NCBI RefSeq assembly: GCF_001650735.1
Contig: NZ_LXVY01000046.1
Coordinates: 62,001-126,000 of the forward strand
Direction: 5' to 3'
DNA length: 64,000 nt
From: Sphingomonas sp. TDK1
GTDB lineage: Bacteria > Pseudomonadota > Alphaproteobacteria > Sphingomonadales > Sphingomonadaceae
In this document: positions 46,788-55,975 of the stretch, in pieces
How positions within the stretch are numbered: position 1 is the first letter of the stretch
Layout of the letters: each line of letters opens with the position of its first letter
The notes under the pieces: generated by a model
Told to the model about the DNA's origin: nothing
What the model saw: the letters and a program-made list of their open reading frames with translations, nothing else
The model's database searches: none
Translations under genes and position numbers: made by a program

Positions 46788-48872
46788 ATGGCGAACAGCG
46801 GCACGACGCGGCGGCGGTTCCTGGCAGCAGGCGCACAAGCGGCAATGGCGTCCGCATTGCCGGCCTCGATCGCGCGGGCTGCCGCCATCGCCGCCGACGT
46901 GCGCAGCGGCACCATCGCGGATGTCGCGCACGTGGTGGTCCTCATGCAGGAAAACCGCAGCTTCGATCATTATTTCGGCACGCTGAAGGGCGTGCGCGGC
47001 TTCGGCGATCCGGTGACCGCGCCCCTGCCGGACGGGCGCAGCATCTGGGCGCAGGAAGCCGCCGCCGGGCGACTGGTGGCCCCATTCCACCTCTCCACGT
47101 CCGAGCATTTCGAACTGATGCGGATGGCGGGTACGCCGCACAGCTGGCCGGATGCGCAGGCCGCGTGGGACCAGGGCCGCATGCAGCGCTGGGCCGCTGC
47201 CAAGACCGAGCGGGCAATGGGCCATTTTGCCCGTGAGGACCTGGCCTTCCAGTTCGCGCTCGCCGAGAGCTTCACGATCTGCGACGCCTATCACTGCGCC
47301 GTCCATACCGGCACGAACACCAATCGCCTGTTCCTGTGGACCGGCACCAACGACCCCAGCGGCACGATGGGCGGGCCGGCGATCGGCAATTCGCACGACG
47401 AGCTCGCCACCAGGGGCGGTCATCCGGACTCCTATCGCTGGACCACCTATCCGGAGCGACTGCAGGCAGCCGGGATCGACTGGCGCATCTATCAGGACAT
47501 GGCGGACAATTTCACCGACAATCCGCTGGTCGGGTTCGCCGCCTATCGCGAGGCCCAGCCCGGCTCGCCGCTTTACGAGCGCGCGCTCACCACCCACGGA
47601 CTGGACCAACTGCGCGCCGACGTGCTGGCGGGCAAGCTGCCGCAGGTATCGTGGGTCATCGCCGATGCGAAGGGCAGCGAGCACCCTTCCCCGTCGAGCC
47701 CGGCGCAAGGTGCCGCGTACACGGCCGCGGTGATCGACGCCCTGACGGCCAATCCCGAGGTTTGGGCGCGCACCGTGTTGATCGTCAACTTCGACGAGAA
47801 TGACGGCTTTTTCGATCATGTGCCGCCGCCCTGCCCACCCTCCCGCGATCCCGCGGTGCCCGGCGGCTTCGCGGGCCTGTCGCAGATCGACACGGCCAAC
47901 GATTATCATCAGATCCCGAGCGTGGCCGACGAGCAGTCCGAGCGCCCGGAACTGATCGGCCGTCCCTATGGCCTGGGGCCACGGGTTCCCTGCTATGTCG
48001 TCTCCCCCTGGAGCCGTGGCGGCTGGGTCAACTCGCAGGTGTTCGATCACACCTCGGTGATCCGTTTTCTCGAACGGCGGTTCGGCGTGCAGGAGCCCAA
48101 TATCTCGGCGTGGCGCCGCGCTGTGTGCGGCGATCTTACCAGTGCCTTCGATTTCCGCACCCCGAACAAGCGGCCTTCCGCCGCACTCCCCGATCCGCGT
48201 CCGGACGCGCTGCGCGCTGCGGCATTGACCGGCCAGCCCGAGCCCACCGCGCCGCTTGCGGCAGGTCAGGCCCCTCTCCAGGAGCCCGGCGTCCGCCGCG
48301 CCCGGGCACTCCCCTATGCGCTCGATGTTCATGAGGTGGGAATCGATTCGCGGCGGATCGCGTTGCGCCTCGAATGTGCAGGCGTGCCGGCGGTGGTGCA
48401 TGTCTATGATCGGCTGCGGCTCGATTCCGTGCCGCGCCGTTACACCCTGAAGCAGGGCGGGACGATCGACGCCGAATGGCCGCTCGATGAAAAAGGCAGG
48501 TACGATCTTTGGCTGCTCGGCCCCAACGGCTTTCACCGTCATTTTGCGGGACAGGGGCCTGCGCATGGCGGAGCAGTGCGGTGGCTGCAACGGCGCGGCG
48601 GGGCGCCGTCGCTAGTCCTCCAGCTGCCGCAAGGTATTGAATCCGAATGGTTACGCCATCCGGCACTCCGATCGGTCGGCGCGGGCGAAACGCGCGTTGC
48701 GCTGGCCGATACGGGTGGTTGGTACGATCTCGTCCTGACCGATCCAGCCCTGCCCGCGTTTCGCCGACGGCTCGCCGGAAAAATCGAAACCGGCAGCGAT
48801 GGCTTGTCAGAGCCTCCATTGACGAATGTTAAGGTTTCACAAATCGATTTCACGCGATACTGTCAGCGCTGA
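46788..48872 (+). CDS. Tat-exported phosphocholine-specific phospholipase C
   Basis: A 694-residue enzyme of the bacterial phospholipase C/acid phosphatase superfamily. The N-terminal twin-arginine signal is TTRRRFLAAGAQ. The catalytic domain opens VVLMQENRSFDHYFGTLKGVRGFGD and has HTGTNTNRLFLWTG and FDENDGFFDHVPPP. The last 200 residues look like the two C-terminal beta domains of this family. The ATG at 46788 is chosen because the Tat signal begins there and GGAG lies 11 nt upstream; a TTG at 46758 is the alternative. The role may be phosphate or choline-lipid scavenging. The stop codon lies inside a palindromic operator. Confidence 0.88.
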   Translation: MANSGTTRRRFLAAGAQAAMASALPASIARAAAIAADVRSGTIADVAHVVVLMQENRSFDHYFGTLKGVRGFGDPVTAPLPDGRSIWAQEAAAGRLVAPFHLSTSEHFELMRMAGTPHSWPDAQAAWDQGRMQRWAAAKTERAMGHFAREDLAFQFALAESFTICDAYHCAVHTGTNTNRLFLWTGTNDPSGTMGGPAIGNSHDELATRGGHPDSYRWTTYPERLQAAGIDWRIYQDMADNFTDNPLVGFAAYREAQPGSPLYERALTTHGLDQLRADVLAGKLPQVSWVIADAKGSEHPSPSSPAQGAAYTAAVIDALTANPEVWARTVLIVNFDENDGFFDHVPPPCPPSRDPAVPGGFAGLSQIDTANDYHQIPSVADEQSERPELIGRPYGLGPRVPCYVVSPWSRGGWVNSQVFDHTSVIRFLERRFGVQEPNISAWRRAVCGDLTSAFDFRTPNKRPSAALPDPRPDALRAAALTGQPEPTAPLAAGQAPLQEPGVRRARALPYALDVHEVGIDSRRIALRLECAGVPAVVHVYDRLRLDSVPRRYTLKQGGTIDAEWPLDEKGRYDLWLLGPNGFHRHFAGQGPAHGGAVRWLQRRGGAPSLVLQLPQGIESEWLRHPALRSVGAGETRVALADTGGWYDLVLTDPALPAFRRRLAGKIETGSDGLSEPPLTNVKVSQIDFTRYCQR

Positions 48873-48875
48873 CAG
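48860..48875. promoter_or_regulatory. perfect 16-bp palindrome, probable LacI-family operator
   Basis: CTGTCAGCGCTGACAG is perfectly palindromic with a central CG, the hallmark of LacI/GalR-type operators. It overlaps the phospholipase stop codon (48870-48872) and lies just upstream of the LacI-family gene starting at 48902 (or 48881). The simplest reading is autoregulation of that gene. Confidence 0.65.
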
Positions 48876-48901
48876 AATAAGTGCGTTGGGGGGCGGGGCA
48901 G

Positions 48902-49897
48902 TTGAAGTCGGTGGGCTTGGTAGAGCTGGCAAAGATCGCGGGCGTTTCGGTTTCGACCGCATCGCGCGCTTTATCCAATCATCCTCGTGTTGCACGGGGC
49001 ACGCGGGAGCGGATCGTAGCGCTCGCGCAGGAGCATGGGTTCCGCCTGAATCAGACGGCGAGCGCGCTTCGCAAGCAGCGTACCGGCGCCATCGGTGTGG
49101 TCGTACCTCTGGGGCATGAAGTCGATCAGGCGCTGTCCGATCCATTCTTCATGGCGCTGCTGGGCGACCTTGCGGACGCGTTGACACGCCGGGGCTATGA
49201 TTTGTTCCTGTCTCGCGTTGTTCCGCAGGGACCGCGCTGGCTGGACGACATCATCGCATCGGGGCGCGTCGACGGGATCATCCTGATCGGCCAGTCCGAC
49301 CAGTTCGACCTCATCGAGCGCGTCGCCGCCACCTATGACCGGATGGTGGTCTGGGGCGCTACCCGCCTCGAATCGCGCCAGATTTCGGTTGGCACGGACA
49401 ATCTGACCGGGGGCGAACTGGCTGCTCGCCACTTGATCGCGCGCGGCTGCCGCAATCTCGCCTTCCTGGGCAACCCGGAAGCACCGGAATTTTCCGATCG
49501 ATACGAAGGCTTCTGCACGGCCATTGCGGGCGCAGAGGGCGTATCGTCAACCGTGGTGCCGATCCACCTGACCATGGAGGATGCCTATCGCGAGATGGTG
49601 GCGTATCTTGCCTCCAATCCCGCGCCGGATGGCATCCTGGCGGCATCCGACGTGATTGCGATGAGCGCAATTCGCGCGCTGACGGGTCGCGGCTTGCGCG
49701 TCCCGGCGGATGTGGCGGTGATCGGTTATGACGACATTCCGCTTGCGGGGTACACGTCGCCGGCGCTCACGACGATTCGGCAGGATGTAGCCTATGGCGC
49801 CAACCTGCTGGTCGAACTGCTGCTGGCGCGCATTGCCGGACAGCAGGTGGGTTCGGTGGCGATGTTGCCGGAGCTGGTCGTGCGCGATTCCGCGTAG
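48902..49897 (+). CDS. LacI-family transcriptional regulator
   Basis: A 331-residue repressor. The helix-turn-helix is VELAKIAGVSVSTASRALS near the N-terminus, followed by NHPRVARGTRERI and the hinge LRKQRTGAIGVVVP. The effector domain ends VAVIGYDDIPLAGYTSPALTTI. A TTG start at 48902 is preferred because GGGGGCGGGG lies a few bases ahead; a GTG at 48881 is possible but would put the start almost on the palindrome. The effector is probably a sugar, but no sugar gene is adjacent. It ends 3 nt from the convergent kinase gene. Confidence 0.85.
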   Translation: MKSVGLVELAKIAGVSVSTASRALSNHPRVARGTRERIVALAQEHGFRLNQTASALRKQRTGAIGVVVPLGHEVDQALSDPFFMALLGDLADALTRRGYDLFLSRVVPQGPRWLDDIIASGRVDGIILIGQSDQFDLIERVAATYDRMVVWGATRLESRQISVGTDNLTGGELAARHLIARGCRNLAFLGNPEAPEFSDRYEGFCTAIAGAEGVSSTVVPIHLTMEDAYREMVAYLASNPAPDGILAASDVIAMSAIRALTGRGLRVPADVAVIGYDDIPLAGYTSPALTTIRQDVAYGANLLVELLLARIAGQQVGSVAMLPELVVRDSA

Positions 49898-49900
49898 GGC

Positions 49901-51709
49901 TCAGGCCGCTTCGGTCATCGCGAACGCACCGTGCAGCGCGCCGATCAACGTGCGCGCGTCGAACGGCTTTTCGATGACCGTAATGGCGTCCAGGCCGATC
50001 GGCAGATGGTCCCGACCATAGCCGCTCACGAACAGGAACGGGATCTTCCGGGCGATCAACGCGGCTGCCACCTCGTCGACCAGCGCTCCCTGGAGATTCC
50101 CGTCCAGCAGAACGGCATCCGGCGATGTCGCGTCCAGGGCGGCCATCGCTTCGTCGGCTGTCGCGGCCAGGCCGGCGACGTCCACGCCCGCGTCGCCCAA
50201 AATGGTCGCTAGTTCGAGCGCCACCAGCGGCTCGTCCTCCACGATCAGCACACGCTTGCCCGCCAACGCGGTGACGCCGCCGGCCGGTAGCGGCGCGGCG
50301 GGGCGGCGCGCGGGGCGTGCATCCCGGCGGAGCCGCACGGCGCTTGCATAGGGGATGGAAAGCTTCCAGCGTACGCCCTGTGGGCCATAGCTGGGAATAG
50401 CACTCCCCCCCTCTGCCTTCAGGCTGCGTTCGATCAGCGTGGTGCCGAACCCGCGCCGGCTAGGCGGTGCCACCGCCGGACCGCCGCGTTCCTCCCAGTC
50501 CAGCTCCAGGAACCCGCCGCGCACGCCCCAATGCAGGCCGACCCGCCCTTCCGGCACCGCCAAGGCACCGTATTTATGGGCGTTGGTCGCCAGCTCATGC
50601 AGCACCAGCGCGAGATGCAAGGCAGGTTCGGGCGCAAGATCGATGGCCGGGCCGCCCGTGTCGAGGCGATCCGGGTCGATCGTGCCGGTTTGCAGCTGCC
50701 CCTCAACCAGTTCCCGGAGACTGGCCCCCTGCCAGGTGGTGCTGCTCAGCAGCGAATGGGCGCGCGCCAATGCATGGATGCGGCCGATGAAGGTGGGCGC
50801 GAAGTCCGAGGGACCGGTCGAATGGCGCAGCGTCTGCGTGGCGATCGCCTGCACCGACGCGAGCGTGTTCTTCACCCGGTGATTCAACTCGCCGATCAGC
50901 AGGCGCTGGGTTTGCTCGGCGCGGACGCGGTCGGTAACGTCGAGGATCTGGGTGTTGACCGACAGAAGCGTCCCATCTGCACCCAGCAGCGCGGATCCGT
51001 AGACCTCGCAATCGACCGTCACCCCCACGGAGGTGCGCATCCGCAGCTGCCGCATGTCGCGCAGCTGCTCGCCGGCGATCATGCCGCGGATCATCGTGTC
51101 GAACAGCGCGGCGTGCTCGGCGTCCAGCCATTCGAGTTCGGAGGGGCGCAGACCCGAGACCTCCACCGCGCGCCACCCGAACATACGCTCCGCCCCGGCC
51201 GACCAGGCGATGATGCGCTGCTCGGCATCGAACTCGACGATCGCGAGCGGGGAATTGTCCCGATGGGCCTTCAATCGCGCCAGCGCACCCGCATGACGAT
51301 CGCGCTGATGCGCGATTTCCTGCCGTTGCCGCGCCAGCTCGACGAAGATTTCCACCTTGTTCCGCACGATTTGCGGGTCGACCGGCTTGAGCAGATAATC
51401 GACTGCCCCGGTTTCATAGCCCCGGAAGCGGCGGCGCTCGTCGGTGGCGACCGCGGTGAGGAAGATGATCGGCACGCGCCGGGTACGCTCGGTCCCGCGC
51501 ATCAGCTCGGCCAGTTCGAAGCCGTCCATGCCCGGCATCTGCACGTCGAGCAGCGCCAGCGCGACGTCATGCACCAGCAGCAGCTCCAGCGCCTCCATCC
51601 CGGAGGCGGCGGTAAGCAGTTCCAGCCCCTCCTGCGCCAGCAGTGCCTCCAGCGCGATCAGGTTTTCGGGCACGTCGTCGACGGCGAGGACCTTCACCGG
51701 CTCACGCAT
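49901..51709 (-). CDS. REC-PAS-HWE histidine kinase-REC hybrid sensor
   Basis: A 602-residue soluble protein. An N-terminal receiver (VLAVDDVPENL, phospho-Asp in LALLDVQMPGMDG, Lys in LLKPVD) is followed by a PAS domain (about 150-275) and an HWE kinase core (GELNHRVKNTLASVQ; HELATNAHKYGAL; WEERGG, the WxE signature). A second receiver (VLIVEDEPLVALEL, phospho-Asp in AVLLDGNLQG, VIEKPFD) closes it. The ATG at 51709 overlaps the CheR stop by 8 nt. It is the third gene of a signalling operon. The final receiver may be the output or a phosphate sink. Confidence 0.87.
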   Translation of the reverse strand: MREPVKVLAVDDVPENLIALEALLAQEGLELLTAASGMEALELLLVHDVALALLDVQMPGMDGFELAELMRGTERTRRVPIIFLTAVATDERRRFRGYETGAVDYLLKPVDPQIVRNKVEIFVELARQRQEIAHQRDRHAGALARLKAHRDNSPLAIVEFDAEQRIIAWSAGAERMFGWRAVEVSGLRPSELEWLDAEHAALFDTMIRGMIAGEQLRDMRQLRMRTSVGVTVDCEVYGSALLGADGTLLSVNTQILDVTDRVRAEQTQRLLIGELNHRVKNTLASVQAIATQTLRHSTGPSDFAPTFIGRIHALARAHSLLSSTTWQGASLRELVEGQLQTGTIDPDRLDTGGPAIDLAPEPALHLALVLHELATNAHKYGALAVPEGRVGLHWGVRGGFLELDWEERGGPAVAPPSRRGFGTTLIERSLKAEGGSAIPSYGPQGVRWKLSIPYASAVRLRRDARPARRPAAPLPAGGVTALAGKRVLIVEDEPLVALELATILGDAGVDVAGLAATADEAMAALDATSPDAVLLDGNLQGALVDEVAAALIARKIPFLFVSGYGRDHLPIGLDAITVIEKPFDARTLIGALHGAFAMTEAA

Positions 51710-52562
51710 CCGCCGTCGCCTGCAATTCGGCGGTGTTGCGCCTGTAGATACGCTCGCCGGCCTCGAAATCGGAGAAGGCCTCCGAATAGCGCGAGAACCG
51801 CAAGGTCTCCCGGGCACCCAGCCCCAGGAACCCGCCGCGGACCAGCGATTCCCCGAACAGGCCCAGGGCACGGTCCTGCAGCGTGCGGTCGAAATAGATC
51901 AGCACGTTTCGGCTGGAGACCAGTTGCGCCTCGGCAAACACCTGATCGGTGGCGAGGCTGTGTTCCGCGAACACGGCGCGGGCGCGGAGGCTTTTGTCGA
52001 ACACGGCGCCACCATAGGCTGCAGTATAGTAATCCGAAAGGGAACTACGCCCTCCGGATTGCCGGTGATTGTCCGTAAATTGCGCGATACGTTCCAGGTC
52101 GAAGATTCCGGCTTCGGCCTTGGCCAGCGCAGCCGGACTGATGTCCGTACAATAGAAGATCGTGCGATCCTCCAGCCCCTCTTCGCGGAACAGGATGGCG
52201 AGCGAGTAGAACTCCTCACCATTGGCACAGCCGGCGATCCATACCTTCAGCGACGGCCAGGTGCGGAGATGCGGCACAACCTTCTCCCGCAACGCACGGA
52301 AATAGGCCGGATCGCGAAACATTTCGCTGACCTGGATGGTGAGGAACCCCATCAGCTCGGCGAACATGGCCGGATCGCGCAGCAAGCGGTGCTGGAGTTG
52401 CGATAGGCTCTCGCAGCCGAACCGCTGACAGGCCCGCTCCATGCGCCGGTGCAGCGAGCCGCGCGCATAGCCGCGAAAGTCGTACTGATAATGCCGCCAG
52501 ATCGCCTCCAGCAGCAGGTCCAGCTCGATCTCTTCCTGCGGCGAAAAAACGTCGTCGATCAC
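51702..52562 (-). CDS. CheR-type protein glutamate methyltransferase
   Basis: A 286-residue SAM-dependent methyltransferase. The N-terminal helical domain contains YDFRGYARGSLHRRMERAC, followed by FLTIQVSEMFRDPAYFRAL and the SAM-binding motif VWIAGCANGEEFYSLAIL. The CheR signature is LVSSRNVLIYFD, with Ser where the usual motif has Cys. A GTG at 52562 overlaps the kinase stop (GTGA), and the reading frame continues upstream only as an artefact. It lies between two multi-domain kinases rather than in a che operon, so it may methylate one of them or an unlinked chemoreceptor. Confidence 0.85.
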   Translation of the reverse strand: MIDDVFSPQEEIELDLLLEAIWRHYQYDFRGYARGSLHRRMERACQRFGCESLSQLQHRLLRDPAMFAELMGFLTIQVSEMFRDPAYFRALREKVVPHLRTWPSLKVWIAGCANGEEFYSLAILFREEGLEDRTIFYCTDISPAALAKAEAGIFDLERIAQFTDNHRQSGGRSSLSDYYTAAYGGAVFDKSLRARAVFAEHSLATDQVFAEAQLVSSRNVLIYFDRTLQDRALGLFGESLVRGGFLGLGARETLRFSRYSEAFSDFEAGERIYRRNTAELQATADA

Positions 52563-55500
52563 CGCGGCATCCACACCCGTACCAGGCTCAGCAGCTTGTC
52601 GATGTCGAGCGGCTTGGCGAGATAGTCGTTGGCGCCCGCGTCCAGACATTCCTGCTGGTCGCGCGCCATCGCCTTGGCGGTCAGCATGAGGATCGGCAGC
52701 GTCTTGCCCCAGGGGCGCTTGCGAATCTCACGCGTGGCGGTGAGACCGTCCATCTCCGGCATCATCACGTCCATCAATACGAGATCGACCGGATCGGTGA
52801 GCTTGCGCGCTGCTTCATCGAGCGCGTGCAGCGCCTCGCGCCCGTTGCGGGCGATGCGTACCTTGACCCCATGGGGCTCGAAAATGCTCGTAAGGGCGTA
52901 AACGTTCCGGATGTCGTCCTCGACGACCAGGATCGACCTGCCCTCCAATGCAGCGTCGCGGCCCAGCGCCTTGGCGATCAGCTGCTGCTGCGGCTCCGGC
53001 AGCTCCGACACGACCTGATGGAGGAACAAGGTCACCTCGTCGAGCAGCCGCTCGGGCGACTTGGCGCCCTTCACGATAATCGACTTCGAATATTTGCGGA
53101 GGCGCAGCTCCTCGTCCTGGCTGAGATCGCGACCGGTGTAGACGATCACCGGCGGAAATCCGACGCTGTCATCCTCACTCAGCCGGTCCAGCAGATCGAG
53201 GCCCGACGCATCCGGCAGGTTGAGGTCGAGCACCATGCAATCGAACGTGTCCGTTCCCAGCAGTTCGAAGGTCTGCGCGGCCGAGTGCGACTGCACCGTC
53301 TCCACGTCGCGGGACGCCAGCAACGCCTTGACGCTCTCCGCCTGCTGGGCGTCATCCTCGACCACCAGCACGCGCCGCATCCGCTGCGACATCCTGGCTT
53401 CCAGCCCCTCGAGCATGTCGACCAGCTGCTCGCGCTTCACCGGCTTGAACAAATAGCCCACCGCGCCGCTCGACAGCGCCGCCTGGCTGTCATCGTCGAC
53501 GGAGACCACATGCACCGGGATGTGCCGCGTACGCACGTCGCGCTTGATCCGATCGAGCACCGACAAGCCGGTATGATCCGGCAGGTTCATGTCGAGGATC
53601 ACGGCGTTCGGAACATATTGGCGCGCGAGCAGCGCCCCTTCATCCGCGGTGCCGGCGATCAGGCACTGGAATCCGAGGTCGTGGGCGATATCGCACAGGA
53701 TGCGGGCGAACACCGGATCATCCTCGACGATCAGGATCACGCGGCAATCCCCCGAAAGCTTCTCGCGATCATCCTCGGCCGGCTCCGCGCCGCGACGGCG
53801 GCCGGGCTTGGGATTCGACGGCTGCGGCTTGATCGGCGCCGGGCTGGGGCTGGGCAGCGGAGCCGGCGTCTGAACCAGCGCGGGGTCGTAGGACTCGGGC
53901 AGGATCAGCGTGAAGGCACTCCCCTCTCCCGGCGTGCTTTCCACCGCGACTTCGCCGCCGAGCAGCCGTGCCAGCTCGCGCGAGATCGACAGGCCAAGGC
54001 CGGTGCCGCCATATTTTCGGCTGACCGTCCCATCCGCCTGACGGAACGCTTCGAAGATGACCTGCTGCTGCTCGGCCGGGATGCCCACCCCCGTATCGCG
54101 CACGGTGAAGGCGATCCGCCCATCGGGCCGCCGCGACACGCCGAGCGACACTGCGCCTTTGGCGGTGAACTTGATCGCGTTCGACAGGAAGTTCTTGAGC
54201 ACCTGCTCCAGCCGCTGCGGATCGGTTTCGATATCGCCCGGCGCGCCGGCCGCCTGCTCGATGCGGAAATCGAGCCCCTTGGCGGCGGCGGAAGCGCCGA
54301 ACACCGCCTTCAGCTTGTCCAGCACCGGGGCGATGCGAAGGCGCCGCGGTTGCAGCTCGAGCTTGCCGGCCTCGATCTTCGAGATGTCGAGAATGTCGTT
54401 GATCAACGAGAGCAGGTCATTGCCCGATGTCTCGATCGTCTCGGCATGGCGGACCTGCTCGGCGCTGAGATTCCCCGCGCGATTCTCCGCCAGCAATCGC
54501 GCCATAATCAGCAGCGAATTGAGCGGCGTGCGCAGCTCATGGCTCATATTGGCGAGAAACTCGGACTTGTAGCGGCTGGCCTGCTCCAGATCGGCGGCCT
54601 GATGCTCCAGGGAGGTCTGCGCGCGCGCCAGCTCGTCGCGCTGCATCTCCAGCGCGCGGGTTTGCGCTTCCAGTTCGGCATTGCTCTGCTCAAGGGCAAT
54701 CTGCTGTGCCTCCAGCCGGGCAGCCGTGTCCTGCAATTCGCGGCTCTGGGCCTCGAGCTCGTCATTATTCACCCGCAGTTCCTCGCTCTGGACCTGCAGT
54801 TCCTCGGCCTGCTTCTGCGTCTGCTCCAGCAGATCCCGCAGCCTTGCGCGGTACTTGCCCGACCGGATCGAGACGCCGAGTTGCCCCGCGACCCGTTCCA
54901 GCATCGTCTGCACCAGCGGGTCTACGGCGCCACCGAAGCCGAGTTCGATGACGGCATTGATCTCCCCGTCCGCCTCGGTGAGGCCGATAAGGAGCACCCG
55001 CGGCTGCGCCTGCCCCAGACCCGAGCCGTAATAGAGATAGCCATCGGGTAGCTGATCGAGCACGAACTGCCGGCGGTCCGCGATGGCTTGGCCAAGCAGG
55101 CCTTCGCCCGGCTTCACCCATTCCGGCAGTGGCGCATCGCCGGGCACCGCATAGGTGCCCCGGCGCCGAAACCCCGCACCGCTGGGATCGCGCACGAAGA
55201 TGGCGCCCGCCTGCGCGCCGCTGTAATCGGCCAGGAAGCGCAAGGCGGCGGTGGCCAGTTCATCGAGCGGCATTTCGCCGGCCACGGCGCGGGCCAGCCC
55301 GACCTGCGCCGATTGCAGCCACTCTTCGCGTTGGATCGCCAACCGGTTGCGCACGAAGGCGAAGCCGATCCCCGCCAGGATCCAGATGATCGCGGTGCCC
55401 AGGATCCGGTTTACCAGCACCACCTGCGGATCGACGCCCGGAGGGGCCAGGGTGAAACCGGCGAAGTTCAGCAGTGTTGCCAGTGCCGCCACTATCAGCG

Positions 55501-55672
55501 GCAGCATGGGCCGGCGCCCGACATAGGCAATCACGGTGGGGAGCAGATAGCCGGCCCAAGTCGCGGTACCCAAGGGCAGCACGGTGTCCGCCCCGAAAGG
55601 GAGCACCAGCAGCCCGGCGAGACCGGCGTAGAGGGGCAAAGAGGAGCTATGGCTTCGCTGGCTGGGCGACAT
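52559..55672 (-). CDS. membrane hybrid histidine kinase with GAF, coiled coil and three receiver domains
   Basis: A 1037-residue sensor. Four hydrophobic helices at residues about 12-110 are followed by a GAF domain (about 135-270) and a long coiled coil (about 275-380, EELQVQSEELRVNNDELEAQ). The HisKA H-box is FLANMSHELRTPLN and the HATPase carries KYGGTGLGLSI. Three receivers follow, with phospho-Asp in VILDMNLPD, VLDLNLPD and LMDVMMPEMDG. The ATG at 55672 is chosen over a TTG four codons upstream; neither has a clear ribosome site. It heads an overlapping three-gene operon with CheR and a second kinase. Confidence 0.87.
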   Translation of the reverse strand: MSPSQRSHSSSLPLYAGLAGLLVLPFGADTVLPLGTATWAGYLLPTVIAYVGRRPMLPLIVAALATLLNFAGFTLAPPGVDPQVVLVNRILGTAIIWILAGIGFAFVRNRLAIQREEWLQSAQVGLARAVAGEMPLDELATAALRFLADYSGAQAGAIFVRDPSGAGFRRRGTYAVPGDAPLPEWVKPGEGLLGQAIADRRQFVLDQLPDGYLYYGSGLGQAQPRVLLIGLTEADGEINAVIELGFGGAVDPLVQTMLERVAGQLGVSIRSGKYRARLRDLLEQTQKQAEELQVQSEELRVNNDELEAQSRELQDTAARLEAQQIALEQSNAELEAQTRALEMQRDELARAQTSLEHQAADLEQASRYKSEFLANMSHELRTPLNSLLIMARLLAENRAGNLSAEQVRHAETIETSGNDLLSLINDILDISKIEAGKLELQPRRLRIAPVLDKLKAVFGASAAAKGLDFRIEQAAGAPGDIETDPQRLEQVLKNFLSNAIKFTAKGAVSLGVSRRPDGRIAFTVRDTGVGIPAEQQQVIFEAFRQADGTVSRKYGGTGLGLSISRELARLLGGEVAVESTPGEGSAFTLILPESYDPALVQTPAPLPSPSPAPIKPQPSNPKPGRRRGAEPAEDDREKLSGDCRVILIVEDDPVFARILCDIAHDLGFQCLIAGTADEGALLARQYVPNAVILDMNLPDHTGLSVLDRIKRDVRTRHIPVHVVSVDDDSQAALSSGAVGYLFKPVKREQLVDMLEGLEARMSQRMRRVLVVEDDAQQAESVKALLASRDVETVQSHSAAQTFELLGTDTFDCMVLDLNLPDASGLDLLDRLSEDDSVGFPPVIVYTGRDLSQDEELRLRKYSKSIIVKGAKSPERLLDEVTLFLHQVVSELPEPQQQLIAKALGRDAALEGRSILVVEDDIRNVYALTSIFEPHGVKVRIARNGREALHALDEAARKLTDPVDLVLMDVMMPEMDGLTATREIRKRPWGKTLPILMLTAKAMARDQQECLDAGANDYLAKPLDIDKLLSLVRVWMPR

Positions 55673-55975
55673 AAAGAAACTCAAGGGGATAGATGCGAAA
55701 GCAGGTACCCGGCTTTACCACTGTGCCGCAACCCCGCCCGCAGGTGCGGACAGGCCGCGACCGGGCGATGCCCGGCATGCCGCCCTGCGTGCAGATCGCG
55801 CCGTGATACCGGACGCGGCGGTGCTGGACGCGGAGACCGATACGGACGTGCCCCCTTTCCGCCGCACCCCCCATGGCGCATCGCGAACGGCTTCCTGTCG
55901 TCGGGGATCGAGGGCGATGCGAGGCGGCGGCGTGATCGAGGAAAGGGTGCGTCAGATCGCCAAGGAGAGCAGGGC
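55673..55975. other. intergenic region upstream of the signalling operon and downstream of the MlaA-like gene
   Basis: This stretch of about 300 nt lies between two minus-strand genes. It must hold the promoter of the hybrid-kinase operon. Frames through it are unconvincing on both strands. No terminator hairpin with a T-tract was found after the MlaA-like gene. Confidence 0.35.
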
